From NCBI GenBank assembly GCA_900542355.1, contig UQNE01000002.1:1-64000 (forward strand): 64,000 nt of DNA. Direction: 5' to 3'. Of the stretch, positions 33,262 to 42,517 are shown in pieces. The position numbers and the translations under genes were made by a program. Below the pieces are notes generated by a model. That model saw nothing but the letters and a program-made list of their open reading frames with translations. It did not search any database and was not told where the DNA came from. The DNA is from an uncultured Bacteroidales bacterium. Lineage in GTDB: Bacteria; Bacteroidota; Bacteroidia; Bacteroidales; Paludibacteraceae. The number at the start of each line of letters is the position of its first letter. The first letter of the stretch is position 1.

Positions 33262-34161
33262 ATGAGAAAGAAAAGAAAACATATCCTCAGCGATAAGCAA
33301 ATCATCGGTGCTGTCGTTTTGCTCTTGTTGGTCGCCGCCGTCGAGGTCTTTATCCACCTCGTTCCGCAACGATCGACACCGCAATATGATGCCGATACCC
33401 TGTTGCAACTGTCTGATTCTCTGTCCGCTAAGGCTACCCGATACACCTACGATACGGTCTGTGTCTGCCTCCGCCCCTTCGACCCTAACACCGCCGATTC
33501 AACGCTCTTGTTGCAACTGGGCTTCAAGCGCTGGCAGGTGCGCAACCTGCTCAAATACCGAGAGAAAGGTGGAGTGTATCGCCGCAATACCGACCTCAAA
33601 AAGTTGTACGGTATGACCGACAGTATGTATTTGGCTTTAGAACCCTTCATTCGCATCGATACAACGCGTTTTGCCCGCCTCGACACCACCAAACGAGATA
33701 CGGTCTTGTTCCAATACCGCAGTCTGAAACGAGATACCGTTATCGAACTCAATAGTGCCGATACGCTTACCTTGCAGTGTATTCCTGGTATCGGAATAGG
33801 TATCGCTAAGCAGATTATTCGCTATCGTACACAACTGGGCGGCTACTACTCTCCCGAGCAGATTCGCGAGATCGACGCTTTGCAGCACTACGACCAAGAT
33901 ACACTCCTTCGCTTTTGCTTCGATTCGGTAATGCCGCACCTGTACGCTTGCGCCGATTCAATAAAGCGCATCTCCGTGAACCACAGCAGCATACGCGTCT
34001 TGCAACGCCACCCGTATATGCGTTTCGAACAAGCCAAAGCCCTCTATACGCTTAGGCGAAATCGCTTTCATCTCGATGCTATCAGCGACCTGCAACCCCT
34101 CTCCGAGTTCACTGAGCAGGACTTACAACGGCTGCAATGGTATCTGTCGTTTGATAGGTAA
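33262..34161 (+). CDS. helix-hairpin-helix (ComEA-like) protein
   Basis: 299 aa, one N-terminal membrane span (about 12-31, IIGAVVLLLLVAAVEVFIHL). Three helix-hairpin-helix units: FDPNTADSTLLLQLGFKRWQ (about 73-92), ELNSADTLTLQCIPGIGIGIAKQIIRYR (about 161-188, the best match, with GIGIG hairpin), and a third near 243-290. ComEA-type proteins bind double-stranded DNA outside the inner membrane. It is anchored and probably periplasmic. Its last 53 bp overlap the convergent phosphoesterase gene. Confidence 0.85.
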   Translation: MRKKRKHILSDKQIIGAVVLLLLVAAVEVFIHLVPQRSTPQYDADTLLQLSDSLSAKATRYTYDTVCVCLRPFDPNTADSTLLLQLGFKRWQVRNLLKYREKGGVYRRNTDLKKLYGMTDSMYLALEPFIRIDTTRFARLDTTKRDTVLFQYRSLKRDTVIELNSADTLTLQCIPGIGIGIAKQIIRYRTQLGGYYSPEQIREIDALQHYDQDTLLRFCFDSVMPHLYACADSIKRISVNHSSIRVLQRHPYMRFEQAKALYTLRRNRFHLDAISDLQPLSEFTEQDLQRLQWYLSFDR

Positions 34162-35269
34162 CCTCTTTGCCCAATCGCGAATTACGGCGGTTGATGAAGC
34201 GACGCACCTTCCTACTATTTTTATCCGCATAGCGTGCCGGCAAGTCAATTACTTCGGGCGTCTTCACCAAGTCAGATTCCACAGTGCGCTCTTTTCCGCT
34301 ACCGACAATGTGCACTTCATCGTACAGTTCCCCCGATTCAAACAGATAAGTCTTCAGCGTGAGCGTATCTCCCACAATAGTTAGTACCTCATACAGTCGA
34401 TGCCCCGAGCAGATACGCTCGTCCCGCGGGTTCACTTTGTTCAGATAGTATTTGGTCGCTGCATTAGTGTTCACAAACGGCAGACGCCTACTGTAGTTAT
34501 GGTCGTGCCCTGCAAAAACAAGGTCTGCCTTGCTGAGTGATTGGCGAAAAGTCAGGTAGATCAGCGGGTTCTGCCGCCCTGCACCGCAAGAGAAAACAGG
34601 GTGGTGCATCATCACTACTACAAAACGATCGCCCGCACTGTGAATCACCTGATTCACCCAAGTATTCACCCGCGTAAAGTCGTGCAGGGCTTGCAGACCG
34701 TTCGTGTCAATCACTACAAATCGTAAGCGTGGGAAATCCACATAGTAGGTTGTGCCGATAAAATCCGCAGGCCCATTCTTCGGCTGCGGAAAAGCCTCAT
34801 ACCAAAGTGGTGTAAGCGTGCGTCGAAGACCCTTGCGGTATTCGTGGTTGCCCGGGCAAACAATCAGTGGCAGTGAGTCAAACGCCGATCCTTCTACTTG
34901 GTGGTAGAGTTCCTGCAGGTAGTAGAAGTACCCCCGCTCAAGATAGTCCCCGAGTTGTGCATAGCAGTCGAGTTGTGGATTGCGTGCACCGAGCGTGTCG
35001 TAGTCTGCGTGTGTGAGCGAATTATGCACATCGCCAAGCAGCAGTATCTGCAGAGTATCAGGTGATTGCGTATCTTGCCAACCGCTGTCTGTACGCACAA
35101 AATACGGCAAACTGTCGGCAGCAAAGGTCAGAAAATGATAGTCTATCGTATCAGCATTCCACTCCGGCTCTGCCGGGTTGCCAAACCACGCCTGCCAACG
35201 CAAAGCACACACCACACCGCCCCCAATCAAGAGCAATGCCAATAGCGAAATATAAATCCAACGACGCAT
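34109..35269 (-). CDS. calcineurin-like metallophosphoesterase
   Basis: 386 aa from ATG at 35269 (TTG at 35278 is the longer option). N-terminal membrane span (about 4-25). The metallophosphoesterase motifs are LLLGDVHNS (GDxH), AQLGDYLE (GDxxE-like), VCPGNHEYRKG (GNHE), MMHHPVF and FAGHDHNYSR (GHxH). Nearest groups are membrane-anchored or secreted phosphatases related to purple acid phosphatase. The substrate is not clear. Overlaps 53 bp with the helix-hairpin-helix gene. Confidence 0.9.
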   Translation of the reverse strand: MRRWIYISLLALLLIGGGVVCALRWQAWFGNPAEPEWNADTIDYHFLTFAADSLPYFVRTDSGWQDTQSPDTLQILLLGDVHNSLTHADYDTLGARNPQLDCYAQLGDYLERGYFYYLQELYHQVEGSAFDSLPLIVCPGNHEYRKGLRRTLTPLWYEAFPQPKNGPADFIGTTYYVDFPRLRFVVIDTNGLQALHDFTRVNTWVNQVIHSAGDRFVVVMMHHPVFSCGAGRQNPLIYLTFRQSLSKADLVFAGHDHNYSRRLPFVNTNAATKYYLNKVNPRDERICSGHRLYEVLTIVGDTLTLKTYLFESGELYDEVHIVGSGKERTVESDLVKTPEVIDLPARYADKNSRKVRRFINRRNSRLGKEVTYQTTDTIAAVVSPAQ

Positions 35270-35357
35270 ATTTATCAAAAATATTTCCTAATTGCAACAA
35301 AAAAACTTGCAAATTGCAACCAAAACACTTACCTCATCCTTGCTAATTGCACCCGAT

Positions 35358-35488
35358 AGTAAGGTACAATCCGGTCCACCACTTTCAAGGCAATACACCC
35401 AATTCGGTCAGCCACATTCTGGACAATATACACAAATTAATCAGCCACTTTCTATACAATACACCCAGTTCGGTCAGCCAATCTGAGT
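35358..35488. repeat. 33-bp tandem repeat, about four units
   Basis: Units begin at about 35358 (degenerate), 35391, 35424 and 35457. Shared core is CAATACACCCAATTCGGTCA then GCCACATTCTGGA. A 65-codon frame across it (from 35292) would give a QYTQFGQPxS repeat, but it has no clear start signal. The 35279-35761 gap also has iteron copy C and a terminator. Confidence 0.75.
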
Positions 35489-35548
35489 ACACCACAAAGT
35501 TAGTAAAGATATAAAACTATAAAAAATTATTCGCTCTAATCTCGAGCC

Positions 35549-35590
35549 TTTGTCGAACTCTTGTCGAGACCTAATCGAGACCTAACCGAG
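35549..35590. repeat. iteron element, copy C
   Basis: 11-bp units TTTGTCGAACT, CTTGTCGAGAC, CTAATCGAGAC, CTAACCGAGAG. The outer sequences have only weak similarity to copies A and B. Confidence 0.65.
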
Positions 35591-35712
35591 AGTTTATAAT
35601 AGATAAGAAATATTGCTGAATGCATAGAAAGGTTATAAAAGATTAGTCCTGCTGGCGCAATCAACGGCTATCTCCTTACTATCTCCCGTCCTTGTCCGCT
35701 CCGAATAACTAC

Positions 35713-35750
35713 AAAAAAGGCTGCCCTACGATATACGCAGACAGCCTTTT
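35713..35750 (-). terminator. terminator of the DUF3127 gene
   Basis: AAAAGGCTG / CAGCCTTTT stem, 18-nt loop, six T on the minus strand at 35718-35713. Confidence 0.8.
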
Positions 35751-35761
35751 CTATCTCTTGT

Positions 35762-36190
35762 TTAGAATGGCAGGTCGCTACTTTCGTCACCTGCTGCATC
35801 AAATGCTTGTACATTGGCTGCGGGAACGGCTGCTTGTGCCATCGGTTGAGCCGCAGGTTGCGCTGCGGGTTGTGCGCTCGGCTGCACAGTCGGTTGAGCC
35901 GTAGCGGGAGCAGCGGCTACTGCACCCTGTTGTACGCGCCATGCGCGGATAGAGGTGTACCAACGACCGTTGAACTCACGAGACTCTATGTCGAACGATA
36001 CCGTTACTACATCGTCCACTTTGCAAGGGTTGTTCTTGATACGATCCTCACCGAAAATCTCAAAGCATACCTTACGAGGATACTGCTCCTGTGTTTCCAA
36101 TACATACGACTGCACTTTCCACGGATTACCCGTCTTGCTCATGCCGCTCTGCTCAGGCAGTACCTGAATGATTTTTCCTACTATGTCCAT
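35762..36190 (-). CDS. DUF3127 single-stranded-DNA-binding-like protein
   Basis: 142 aa. OB-like N-terminal domain (about 1-95, GKIIQVLPEQSGMSKTGNPW, then PRKVCFEIFGEDRI and FDIESREFNGRWYTSIRAW) matching DUF3127. A linker rich in Ala, Gln and Pro (AQPTVQPSAQPAAQPAAQP) leads to an acidic tip ending DESSDLPF. The order OB domain, flexible linker, acidic tip ending in Pro-Phe is that of bacterial SSB, whose tip recruits repair proteins. A nucleic-acid-binding role is inferred from this and from the family. Confidence 0.85.
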   Translation of the reverse strand: MDIVGKIIQVLPEQSGMSKTGNPWKVQSYVLETQEQYPRKVCFEIFGEDRIKNNPCKVDDVVTVSFDIESREFNGRWYTSIRAWRVQQGAVAAAPATAQPTVQPSAQPAAQPAAQPMAQAAVPAANVQAFDAAGDESSDLPF

Positions 36191-36235
36191 TGGGGCTATT
36201 TAGTTTTATTGAGTTGATGTCTGCTTGAGTAGCCA

Positions 36236-36272
36236 AATAGTTTAGGTGCTATACACAAGCACCTAAACTATT
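36236..36272 (-). terminator. 15-bp perfect hairpin after pgk
   Basis: AATAGTTTAGGTGCT / AGCACCTAAACTATT with a 7-nt loop, 19 nt after the pgk stop. It has no T-run. It may end the pgk transcript or be an RNA processing site before DUF3127. Confidence 0.6.
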
Positions 36273-36290
36273 CACACTCAATCTGTTATC

Positions 36291-37541
36291 TTATTCGCCT
36301 TTGATTGCGGCTACACCTGGAAGTACTTTACCCTCGATAGCCTCAAGGAGCGCACCACCACCGGTCGAGATATAACTTACACGGCCGGCCATACCGAATT
36401 TGTTTACGCAAGCCACGCTGTCGCCACCGCCGATGAGCGAGTAAGCACCATTATCGGTTGCCTCTGCAATAGCCTCTGCGATTGCCTTCGAACCTGCGGT
36501 GAAGTTGTCAAACTCAAATACGCCGGCAGGACCGTTCCAAAGAATAGTCTTCGCGCCTTTGATAGCCTCGGCAAAGGCTTTGCGGCTCTCAGGACCTGCA
36601 TCCATACCTTCCCAACCCTCAGGAATGGCATTCGAAGGACAAATCTGCGTATTAGCATCGTTCGAGAAAGCGTCTGCGGCTACCGAGTCTGTACCCAATA
36701 CGAGGTTCACGCCTTTAGCCTTAGCCTGTGCAATGATATCCAAAGCAAGATCCAGTTTGTCGTCCTCGCAAATCGAGTTGCCGATATGACCGCCTTGTGC
36801 CTTAGCAAAAGTGTAGGTCATACCACCACACAAGATAAGGTTATCTACCTTGTTCATCAAGTTCTCGATAATACCAATCTTCGTCGATACTTTCGAGCCG
36901 CCCATAATAGCGGTGAACGGGTGTTTGATGTTGTTGAGGATGTTGTCAACAGCCGCAACCTCTTTCTCCATCAAGTAGCCGAGCATTTTGTTGTCTGCAT
37001 CGAAATAGTCAGCGATGACTGCGGTCGAAGCGTGTTTGCGGTGAGCCGTACCAAACGCATCGTTCACATAGCAGTCTGCATAACTTGCCAAAGTCTTTGC
37101 AAACTCTTTCTGGCGTGCTTTCATCTCTTTCTTTGCAGCCTCGTATGCGGGATCTTCCTTCTCGATATCAACGGGTTTACCCTCCTCTTCGGGATAGAAA
37201 CGCAGGTTTTCCAGCATCAGCACCTCGCCCGGTTTGAGAGCGTCTGCCTGGGCTTTGGCTTTAGCGCAATCCTCAGCGAATTGTACCTTTACGCCAAGTG
37301 CCTCAGAAACGGCGTCAACAATCTGGCTGAGGCTATATTTCTTGTTCACTTTGCCTTTCGGTTTGCCCATGTGGCTCATAATGATGAGCGCACCGCCTTG
37401 CTCCAAGATATGTTTCAGCGTGGGCAGCGCACCGCGAATACGGGTGTCATCGGTAATCTTACCGTTCTCATCGAGTGGCACATTAAAATCCACACGAACA
37501 ATCGCCTTCTTGCCGGCGAAATTGTAATCATTGATTGTCAT
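36291..37541 (-). CDS. pgk: phosphoglycerate kinase
   Basis: Glycolytic enzyme making ATP from 1,3-bisphosphoglycerate. 416 aa, normal. Substrate-binding RVDFNVPLDENGKITDDTRI (about 16-35), SHMGKPKG (about 55-62), MGGSKVSTK and LCGGMTYTFAKAQGG are present, and the ATP site ends GGGDSVACVNKFG. Monocistronic, with a hairpin downstream. Confidence 0.97.
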   Translation of the reverse strand: MTINDYNFAGKKAIVRVDFNVPLDENGKITDDTRIRGALPTLKHILEQGGALIIMSHMGKPKGKVNKKYSLSQIVDAVSEALGVKVQFAEDCAKAKAQADALKPGEVLMLENLRFYPEEEGKPVDIEKEDPAYEAAKKEMKARQKEFAKTLASYADCYVNDAFGTAHRKHASTAVIADYFDADNKMLGYLMEKEVAAVDNILNNIKHPFTAIMGGSKVSTKIGIIENLMNKVDNLILCGGMTYTFAKAQGGHIGNSICEDDKLDLALDIIAQAKAKGVNLVLGTDSVAADAFSNDANTQICPSNAIPEGWEGMDAGPESRKAFAEAIKGAKTILWNGPAGVFEFDNFTAGSKAIAEAIAEATDNGAYSLIGGGDSVACVNKFGMAGRVSYISTGGGALLEAIEGKVLPGVAAIKGE

Positions 37542-37663
37542 AATCGTGTATATTTAGTTTATTTGTATATGCTTTCCGTTTGTCTTTGTTCTTTGCTCTT
37601 TGTTCTACATAATGTATTGATAACCAATATACTATGTCATCGATTGGTCGCTGATGCGAGTGC

Positions 37664-38998
37664 CTACTCTACCCAGTCTATCGAATTGAGTTTGCCCGAA
37701 TAGACATCGCTGAAAGTCTGCGTCTGTTGTTCGCCGCCAAACACATAGATGGTGTTGTCGCGCACGAGTACCGATTGCTTCTGCCGTGCCGAATAGGCTT
37801 TAGGCAGTTGGTTCTTGGTCGTGTCTGCTGCAGTCCAACTCAATCCCTCGTCTTCGCTCACCAGTATCTCTCGCCCGATGTATTGCATATCGGCGTCCAC
37901 ACCACCGAACATCAGCAGTTGGTGGTTGTACCATATCACACTCGCACCCGTTAGGTCGGTAAACGCAGGGCGGTCTATCGAGAAGTTCTGCATACGATAC
38001 CCCACTACGGGCGAGTATTCCAAGTTCCAACGCGAGTTGAGTACCGCACCATTCTTTGCACGCCCGCCGATAATCATTGCGCGAGCACGCCTGCTGGCAC
38101 TCTCGAAACTAACTGTCGCAAAATCGCTCACGGGGAAGTCGCTCTGTGGTCGCAAATCGGATAGGGTCAGTCCACCTTCCCGCATCTTTGCCAATACCAA
38201 CCCGTGGTCGTCTTCGGCTATAGCCCATACGGTATCGTTCCATATCATTAGCATATTGCGAATGGCAAACCCTTTCCCCGTGTAATCCTCCGCCGTCCAA
38301 TCAATAGCGTTAGCAGATGTGTAAAGTGTCAGTGAATCAGCATAATAGAGTTTTTCTCCGTCAGAGATGATACGCCTTACATGGCAGTCGTCGGGCAGAC
38401 CTGTAGGCGATTGACCGCCAGTCCAAGTCTTACCATCGATGGAAATATGCACCAAGGTACGAAAGCCGTTGTTGCTGACCGATACAAACCGATCGCCCAA
38501 CGCTACAACGCGTTGCTCGCTGTTGTCGTTCATTATCTTAGGGCAGAGTTGCTCCCAATGGTATAGGTCGGGATCTACTTGATGTACAGTCAGTCGGATT
38601 TCATACACCTTAGTGTTCGTGCCGTCTTGTGACTTAACCGTCAGATACACAGGCTGTTTTACAAAGCTGATGGTATCCGAACCGCCCAACACAAGCGTGC
38701 TATCGGGGGTGCGGAGAACTACCGAACCGGGCGTCGCAGCAAAGGTAAACTTAGGCACTACCGAGTCCAAAGGAGTAGCGTAGCGGATCGAATCGATGTT
38801 GTACACCAATCCCGTATCCAACCGCTCCTCTACCTTAAACGATGCAGCAGCTAAACCGGAATAATGGCTGTTGCTCACGCTGAATGCCGTCAGTCGCGCC
38901 ACCGACGATTTAGTGGTGGTCGTCGTGTCGTTTTTGCAGCCTGTCAAGCCTGCTAAAACTATCAATATAGCCCCGATAACGGGTAGAAAATGCTTCAT
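37664..38998 (-). CDS. DUF6242 lipoprotein with beta-propeller-like repeats
   Basis: 444 aa. Lipobox LAGLTGC, lipid-anchored Cys21, then a Thr-rich stretch. An Ig-like N-terminal domain (about 30-140) contains SFVKQPVYLTVKSQDG. Kelch-like or exo-alpha-sialidase-like repeats follow, e.g. GGRAKNGAVLNSRWNLEYSP, LLMFGGVDADMQYIGREILV and IYVFGGEQQTQTFSDVYSGK. It matches DUF6242 from memory. Surface-exposed in all likelihood; ligand unknown. It has a leader of only about 10 nt. Confidence 0.82.
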   Translation of the reverse strand: MKHFLPVIGAILIVLAGLTGCKNDTTTTTKSSVARLTAFSVSNSHYSGLAAASFKVEERLDTGLVYNIDSIRYATPLDSVVPKFTFAATPGSVVLRTPDSTLVLGGSDTISFVKQPVYLTVKSQDGTNTKVYEIRLTVHQVDPDLYHWEQLCPKIMNDNSEQRVVALGDRFVSVSNNGFRTLVHISIDGKTWTGGQSPTGLPDDCHVRRIISDGEKLYYADSLTLYTSANAIDWTAEDYTGKGFAIRNMLMIWNDTVWAIAEDDHGLVLAKMREGGLTLSDLRPQSDFPVSDFATVSFESASRRARAMIIGGRAKNGAVLNSRWNLEYSPVVGYRMQNFSIDRPAFTDLTGASVIWYNHQLLMFGGVDADMQYIGREILVSEDEGLSWTAADTTKNQLPKAYSARQKQSVLVRDNTIYVFGGEQQTQTFSDVYSGKLNSIDWVE

Positions 38999-39014
38999 AT
39001 CCTATTTTTTATGG

Positions 39015-39022
39015 CAAAATTA
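39015..39022 (-). promoter_or_regulatory. -7 element of the DUF6242 gene
   Basis: TAATTTTG on the minus strand, divergent with the next promoter. Confidence 0.6.
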
Positions 39023-39030
39023 GTGCCATT

Positions 39031-39062
39031 TTTGCAAATATGCAAATAAAGTACTAATTTTG
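39031..39062 (+). promoter_or_regulatory. promoter of the cyclo-ligase gene
   Basis: TTTG at 39031-39034, 20-bp spacer, TAATTTTG at 39055-39062. Confidence 0.75.
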
Positions 39063-39116
39063 CAAAGTATTTATGTCAATAATGCTCATCGGGCAACCTA
39101 AATATACTGACCATCT

Positions 39117-39722
39117 ATGCTTTTTGCATCTCAATTACAAGACTTCAAAAATCGATTGCCGTGGAACGCTAAACGCCGCGAGCAGCAGGCTATTCGTACT
39201 ATCATCGAGCAAAAACGCCGTATCTACGATGCTGCCAAGGTGTCTGCCGACTCTCAAACCATTGTAGAGAAAATCGAGCAACTTCCGATATTCCGTACTG
39301 CCAAGACCATCTTGCTCTACTATCCTATCCGCAACGAGGTCGATTTGCGTGCTTTGCTCGACAAATACAAAGACTCCAAGACTCTGCTCCTGCCGTTTAT
39401 CCGACGCAGGTCAATCGAAATCCGCCAATATATCGGTGAAGATAACCTTCGGCAGGGCTATGCCCATATCCCCGAACCGCAGACTGCCGCTTTTGTCGGC
39501 AATATCGACCTGATTATTGTCCCCGGCGTGGTGTTCGACTACAAATGCCACCGTATCGGGCGTGGAGGAGGCTACTATGATCGTTTCTTAGCCAAACACA
39601 AAGAAGCCTACAAATTAGGCGTCGCCTACGATTTCCAACTCAAGCACCACGACTTGCCTCAGACGCACCACGATCAGCCTCTCAATGCCGTCATCACTCC
39701 TCTGGAGACCATTGTATTGTAG
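39117..39722 (+). CDS. 5-formyltetrahydrofolate cyclo-ligase
   Basis: Converts 5-formyl-THF to 5,10-methenyl-THF with ATP. 201 aa. Visible motifs are LLYYPIRNEVDLRALL (about 62-77) and GVVFDYKCHRIGRGGGYYDRFL (about 140-161), of which the GRGGGYYDR block is diagnostic. ATG at 39117 fits the promoter. Overlaps the next, convergent gene by 29 bp. Confidence 0.95.
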   Translation: MLFASQLQDFKNRLPWNAKRREQQAIRTIIEQKRRIYDAAKVSADSQTIVEKIEQLPIFRTAKTILLYYPIRNEVDLRALLDKYKDSKTLLLPFIRRRSIEIRQYIGEDNLRQGYAHIPEPQTAAFVGNIDLIIVPGVVFDYKCHRIGRGGGYYDRFLAKHKEAYKLGVAYDFQLKHHDLPQTHHDQPLNAVITPLETIVL

Positions 39723-40461
39723 GCTGGCTCTCCTGCTCTTGCTTGATTCGCTTATCGGTCTCTGCCGATAGGTGCTTCTCTGTCGGGCGGTAGTAGTACA
39801 CCAGTCCGTAGTTCTTGCAGTGGCACAAGCGATCGTACGGAAGCAAATCTTTGTAGTAGTCGTCCACTTGATTCCAAATGTCTAAGATCAACGCATCCGC
39901 TTGTTTGCGCATCGTCTCCATATCGCCCACTACGCGATCGGCATTCTTCTTGCGCAGGTTTTGATACACTTGATTCTCCTTGAAGATGTCGTAGTGCACT
40001 TTCACTTTCTGGATAGTGGGGTTGTAGATAGGGAATCCCCCCATCTCAATGCGTTTCTGTTCACCATTGATGATGTTCTCCCCCCATACCAACAAGTCTT
40101 CCTCGCTGCTCAAGTCGGGCACGAAGTGGTTATCCGGGTCTAATCCATATAGTTCCTTCTGTTCGCGTTTGATTTCTCCGCGGATAACCGACATATTCAA
40201 CACCTGAATGAAATGGGAAATATACATCCGCGCATTCTGTACGATATGGCGATACTTCTTGTTGGCAGTAACCTTGCTGTTGAAGTTGTCGTGGTACTGC
40301 ATTACCAAACTCTCAAATTGCATCAAGAAACGCTGTGCCTCGCTCAGCGTCTTGTATTTGATTACTTGCTCTGTAAAGTCGGCTTCGCTCGCACGCTGCA
40401 CCGCTGTCTGCAATGCAGTCAGTCGCGCCTGGTCGGTATTGGGTAGTCGTCTGTATGGCAT
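39694..40461 (-). CDS. conserved Bacteroidales protein of unknown function (255 aa)
   Basis: No named domain recognised. Soluble, mostly helical: YRRLPNTDQARLTALQTAVQ (about 3-22), then a long helical part with FLMQFESLVMQYHDNFNSKV. A conserved-looking middle has LYGLDPDNHFVPDLSSEEDLLVW and FPIYNPTIQKVKVHYDIFKE. The C-terminal part has LLPYDRLCHCKNYGLVYYYR. The tail is charged. It is convergent with the cyclo-ligase gene and 45 bp before the polyprenyl synthase gene ends. Function unknown. Confidence 0.72.
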   Translation of the reverse strand: MPYRRLPNTDQARLTALQTAVQRASEADFTEQVIKYKTLSEAQRFLMQFESLVMQYHDNFNSKVTANKKYRHIVQNARMYISHFIQVLNMSVIRGEIKREQKELYGLDPDNHFVPDLSSEEDLLVWGENIINGEQKRIEMGGFPIYNPTIQKVKVHYDIFKENQVYQNLRKKNADRVVGDMETMRKQADALILDIWNQVDDYYKDLLPYDRLCHCKNYGLVYYYRPTEKHLSAETDKRIKQEQESQPTIQWSPEE

Positions 40462-40506
40462 GGCAATAAGTAGTGTTTAGTTGTTATCTGTTTGGTAAAC
40501 AGGCGG

Positions 40507-41457
40507 TTACGCTTTGCGTGATACCAATCTGTCTGCCAGTTTACGCAATTGTTCCGTCGCGTTGTTCTGGGGCAGGCTGTCCAGCATCGACAGAGCCTCG
40601 CGGGTATAGGCTTGCATCACTGCCTCGCACACCTCGCGTGCGCCTGTACGCGTATATATATCGGTTACGGTGGCAATCTTTTCTTTGGGCTGATTGCTGA
40701 TTTCGAGCCAATGCTCCAATTCTGCACGCGTCTCATTATCAGCGCGTTGCAGAGCCGTGATCAGTATGTAGGTCTTTTTGTTGCAGCAAATATCGCCGCC
40801 GATGGCTTTGCCGAAAGTGGTAGGGTCGCCATACACATCCAGTAGGTCGTCTTGTATCTGAAAAGCCAAACCGATGTTGATGCCATACTGATACAATGCC
40901 TCTTGTTGCTGTGCGTTGGCACCCGACAGATATGCGCCCAACTGCAATGCCGTAGCCAATAGCACCGAGGTCTTGAGCCGAATCATCTCAATGTATTCCT
41001 CTATGCTCACCTCATCGCGCCCCTCAAACTCCATATCATATTGTTGCCCCTCGCATATCTCGGTTGCCATCTTGTTGAATAGGTTCAATGCTTTAGGTAG
41101 CAGGTTATCAGGCACTTGACTCAGTAGTTTGTAGGCCTCAATCATCATCTCATCGCCCGAGAGAATGGCGGTGTTGTCGTTCCAACGCACATGTACCGTC
41201 TCCCGCCCGCGGCGTATCTGGGCCTTGTCCATTACATCGTCGTGCAGCAGCGTGAAGTTGTGAAACACCTCTATCGCCAACGCGGCTGGCAACACTTTCT
41301 CCTCATCCCCGCCAAACATCTCCGCCGCTGTCAACACCAACTGTGGGCGCAAGCGTTTGCCACCCGAAGCAAGTGTGTACTCTATCGGCTCATATAGTCC
41401 GTAGGGTTCGCGCTTCCAATCTAACGAGGCAATGGCTTTTTCTATATCTGTTTTCAT
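40507..41457 (-). CDS. polyprenyl diphosphate synthase
   Basis: 316 aa from ATG at 41457; the longer ORF runs into ddl. Trans-type prenyltransferase: first aspartate-rich motif LLHDDVMDKAQIRRG (DDxxD, about 75-89), second FQIQDDLLDVYGD (DDxxD, about 202-214), and GGKRLRPQLV at residue 33. It makes longer allylic diphosphates from C5 units; the chain length cannot be read off with confidence. It is 2 nt after ddl and shares its transcript, linking quinone or isoprenoid supply with cell-wall synthesis only by position. Confidence 0.93.
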   Translation of the reverse strand: MKTDIEKAIASLDWKREPYGLYEPIEYTLASGGKRLRPQLVLTAAEMFGGDEEKVLPAALAIEVFHNFTLLHDDVMDKAQIRRGRETVHVRWNDNTAILSGDEMMIEAYKLLSQVPDNLLPKALNLFNKMATEICEGQQYDMEFEGRDEVSIEEYIEMIRLKTSVLLATALQLGAYLSGANAQQQEALYQYGINIGLAFQIQDDLLDVYGDPTTFGKAIGGDICCNKKTYILITALQRADNETRAELEHWLEISNQPKEKIATVTDIYTRTGAREVCEAVMQAYTREALSMLDSLPQNNATEQLRKLADRLVSRKA

Positions 41458-41459
41458 AC

Positions 41460-42461
41460 TTATCTGTCCTCTATGATGTCGGTCAGCACTTCCCGTATGT
41501 CTAATCCTGCAGCACGCACTTGTTGTGGAATAAACGAGGTAGCGGTCATTCCGGGTGTGGTGTTGATTTCCAGCAGGTTGATAGTCCAACCCTCTGTCAG
41601 AATATAATCGGTGCGGATAATACCGTGGCAACCCAATATGTCGTAGATCTGCAGGGTAAGTGCCTGTACTTTGTCGCGCACCTCATCAGGAATACGCGCC
41701 GGGGTTATCTCATCCACTTCGCCCTTATACTTGGCGTTGTAATCGAAAAACTCATTCTTTGTTACCACTTCCGTTATCGGGAAAGCCACTGCTTTGTTCT
41801 TCGTCTTGTACACTCCACAAGTGATTTCCACACCTTTCATAAACGCCTCGCAAATCACCTCATTGCCTTCTTCAAACGCCCGCTCAATAGCCGGCGTCAT
41901 CTGCTCTATACTCTTCACCTTCGTGCAACCGAAACTTGACCCGCCCACATTGCTCTTTACAAAGCACGGAAGACCTATCTTGCTCACTATCTCCTCATCG
42001 GTCGGGCGTACCATCGTCTTGCGCAGCAGAATACTCGGAGAGATACGAATGCCAAAATCCTGCAAGTAGTGGTTGCAGGTGTATTTATTGAAGGTTACCG
42101 CCGCTGCCAGTACGCCGCAGCACGAATAGGGAATCTGCAGCATATCGAAATACCCTTGCAAGCGACCATTCTCCCCCGGAGTACCATGGATAGTGATATA
42201 AGCGTACTCCAACTGGGTCTTCTCGCCGTTGTAGGTGTACGAAAAGTCGTTCTTATCTATCGGCGCAGCCGCAAGTGTTTGCCACTGACCATCCTCCATT
42301 TTCCATTCTACGGCCGCCTGCCAATCGCTCCCGCGAAGCGTTACAATTGTGATGTTGTAGCGGTCTTTGTCCATAAATGAGTACAGCCCTGCTGCACTGC
42401 GAAGCGACACCTCGTGTTCCGAACTGTCCCCTCCTGCCACTATGGCGATATTGCGTTTCAT
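41460..42461 (-). CDS. ddl: D-alanine--D-alanine ligase
   Basis: Makes D-Ala-D-Ala for peptidoglycan. 333 aa ATP-grasp enzyme. N-terminal IVAGGDSSEHEVSLRSA (about 6-22), HGTPGENGRLQGYFDMLQIP (about 94-113), GGSSFGCTKVKS, and the metal and D-Ala site LLEINTTPGMTATSFIPQQ (about 296-314) are intact. First gene of a pair with the prenyl synthase. Confidence 0.96.
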   Translation of the reverse strand: MKRNIAIVAGGDSSEHEVSLRSAAGLYSFMDKDRYNITIVTLRGSDWQAAVEWKMEDGQWQTLAAAPIDKNDFSYTYNGEKTQLEYAYITIHGTPGENGRLQGYFDMLQIPYSCCGVLAAAVTFNKYTCNHYLQDFGIRISPSILLRKTMVRPTDEEIVSKIGLPCFVKSNVGGSSFGCTKVKSIEQMTPAIERAFEEGNEVICEAFMKGVEITCGVYKTKNKAVAFPITEVVTKNEFFDYNAKYKGEVDEITPARIPDEVRDKVQALTLQIYDILGCHGIIRTDYILTEGWTINLLEINTTPGMTATSFIPQQVRAAGLDIREVLTDIIEDR

Positions 42462-42517
42462 TGTTTTTTAACGAATACTATATTTTTTCGGTTACGAATA
42501 TTCTAATTTTCAGCCTG

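Noticed and set aside
35292..35486. 65-codon ORF with QYTQFGQP repeats as a gene
   Set aside because: The reading depends on a 33-bp tandem repeat, with no promoter or ribosome-binding site; kept as a repeat only.
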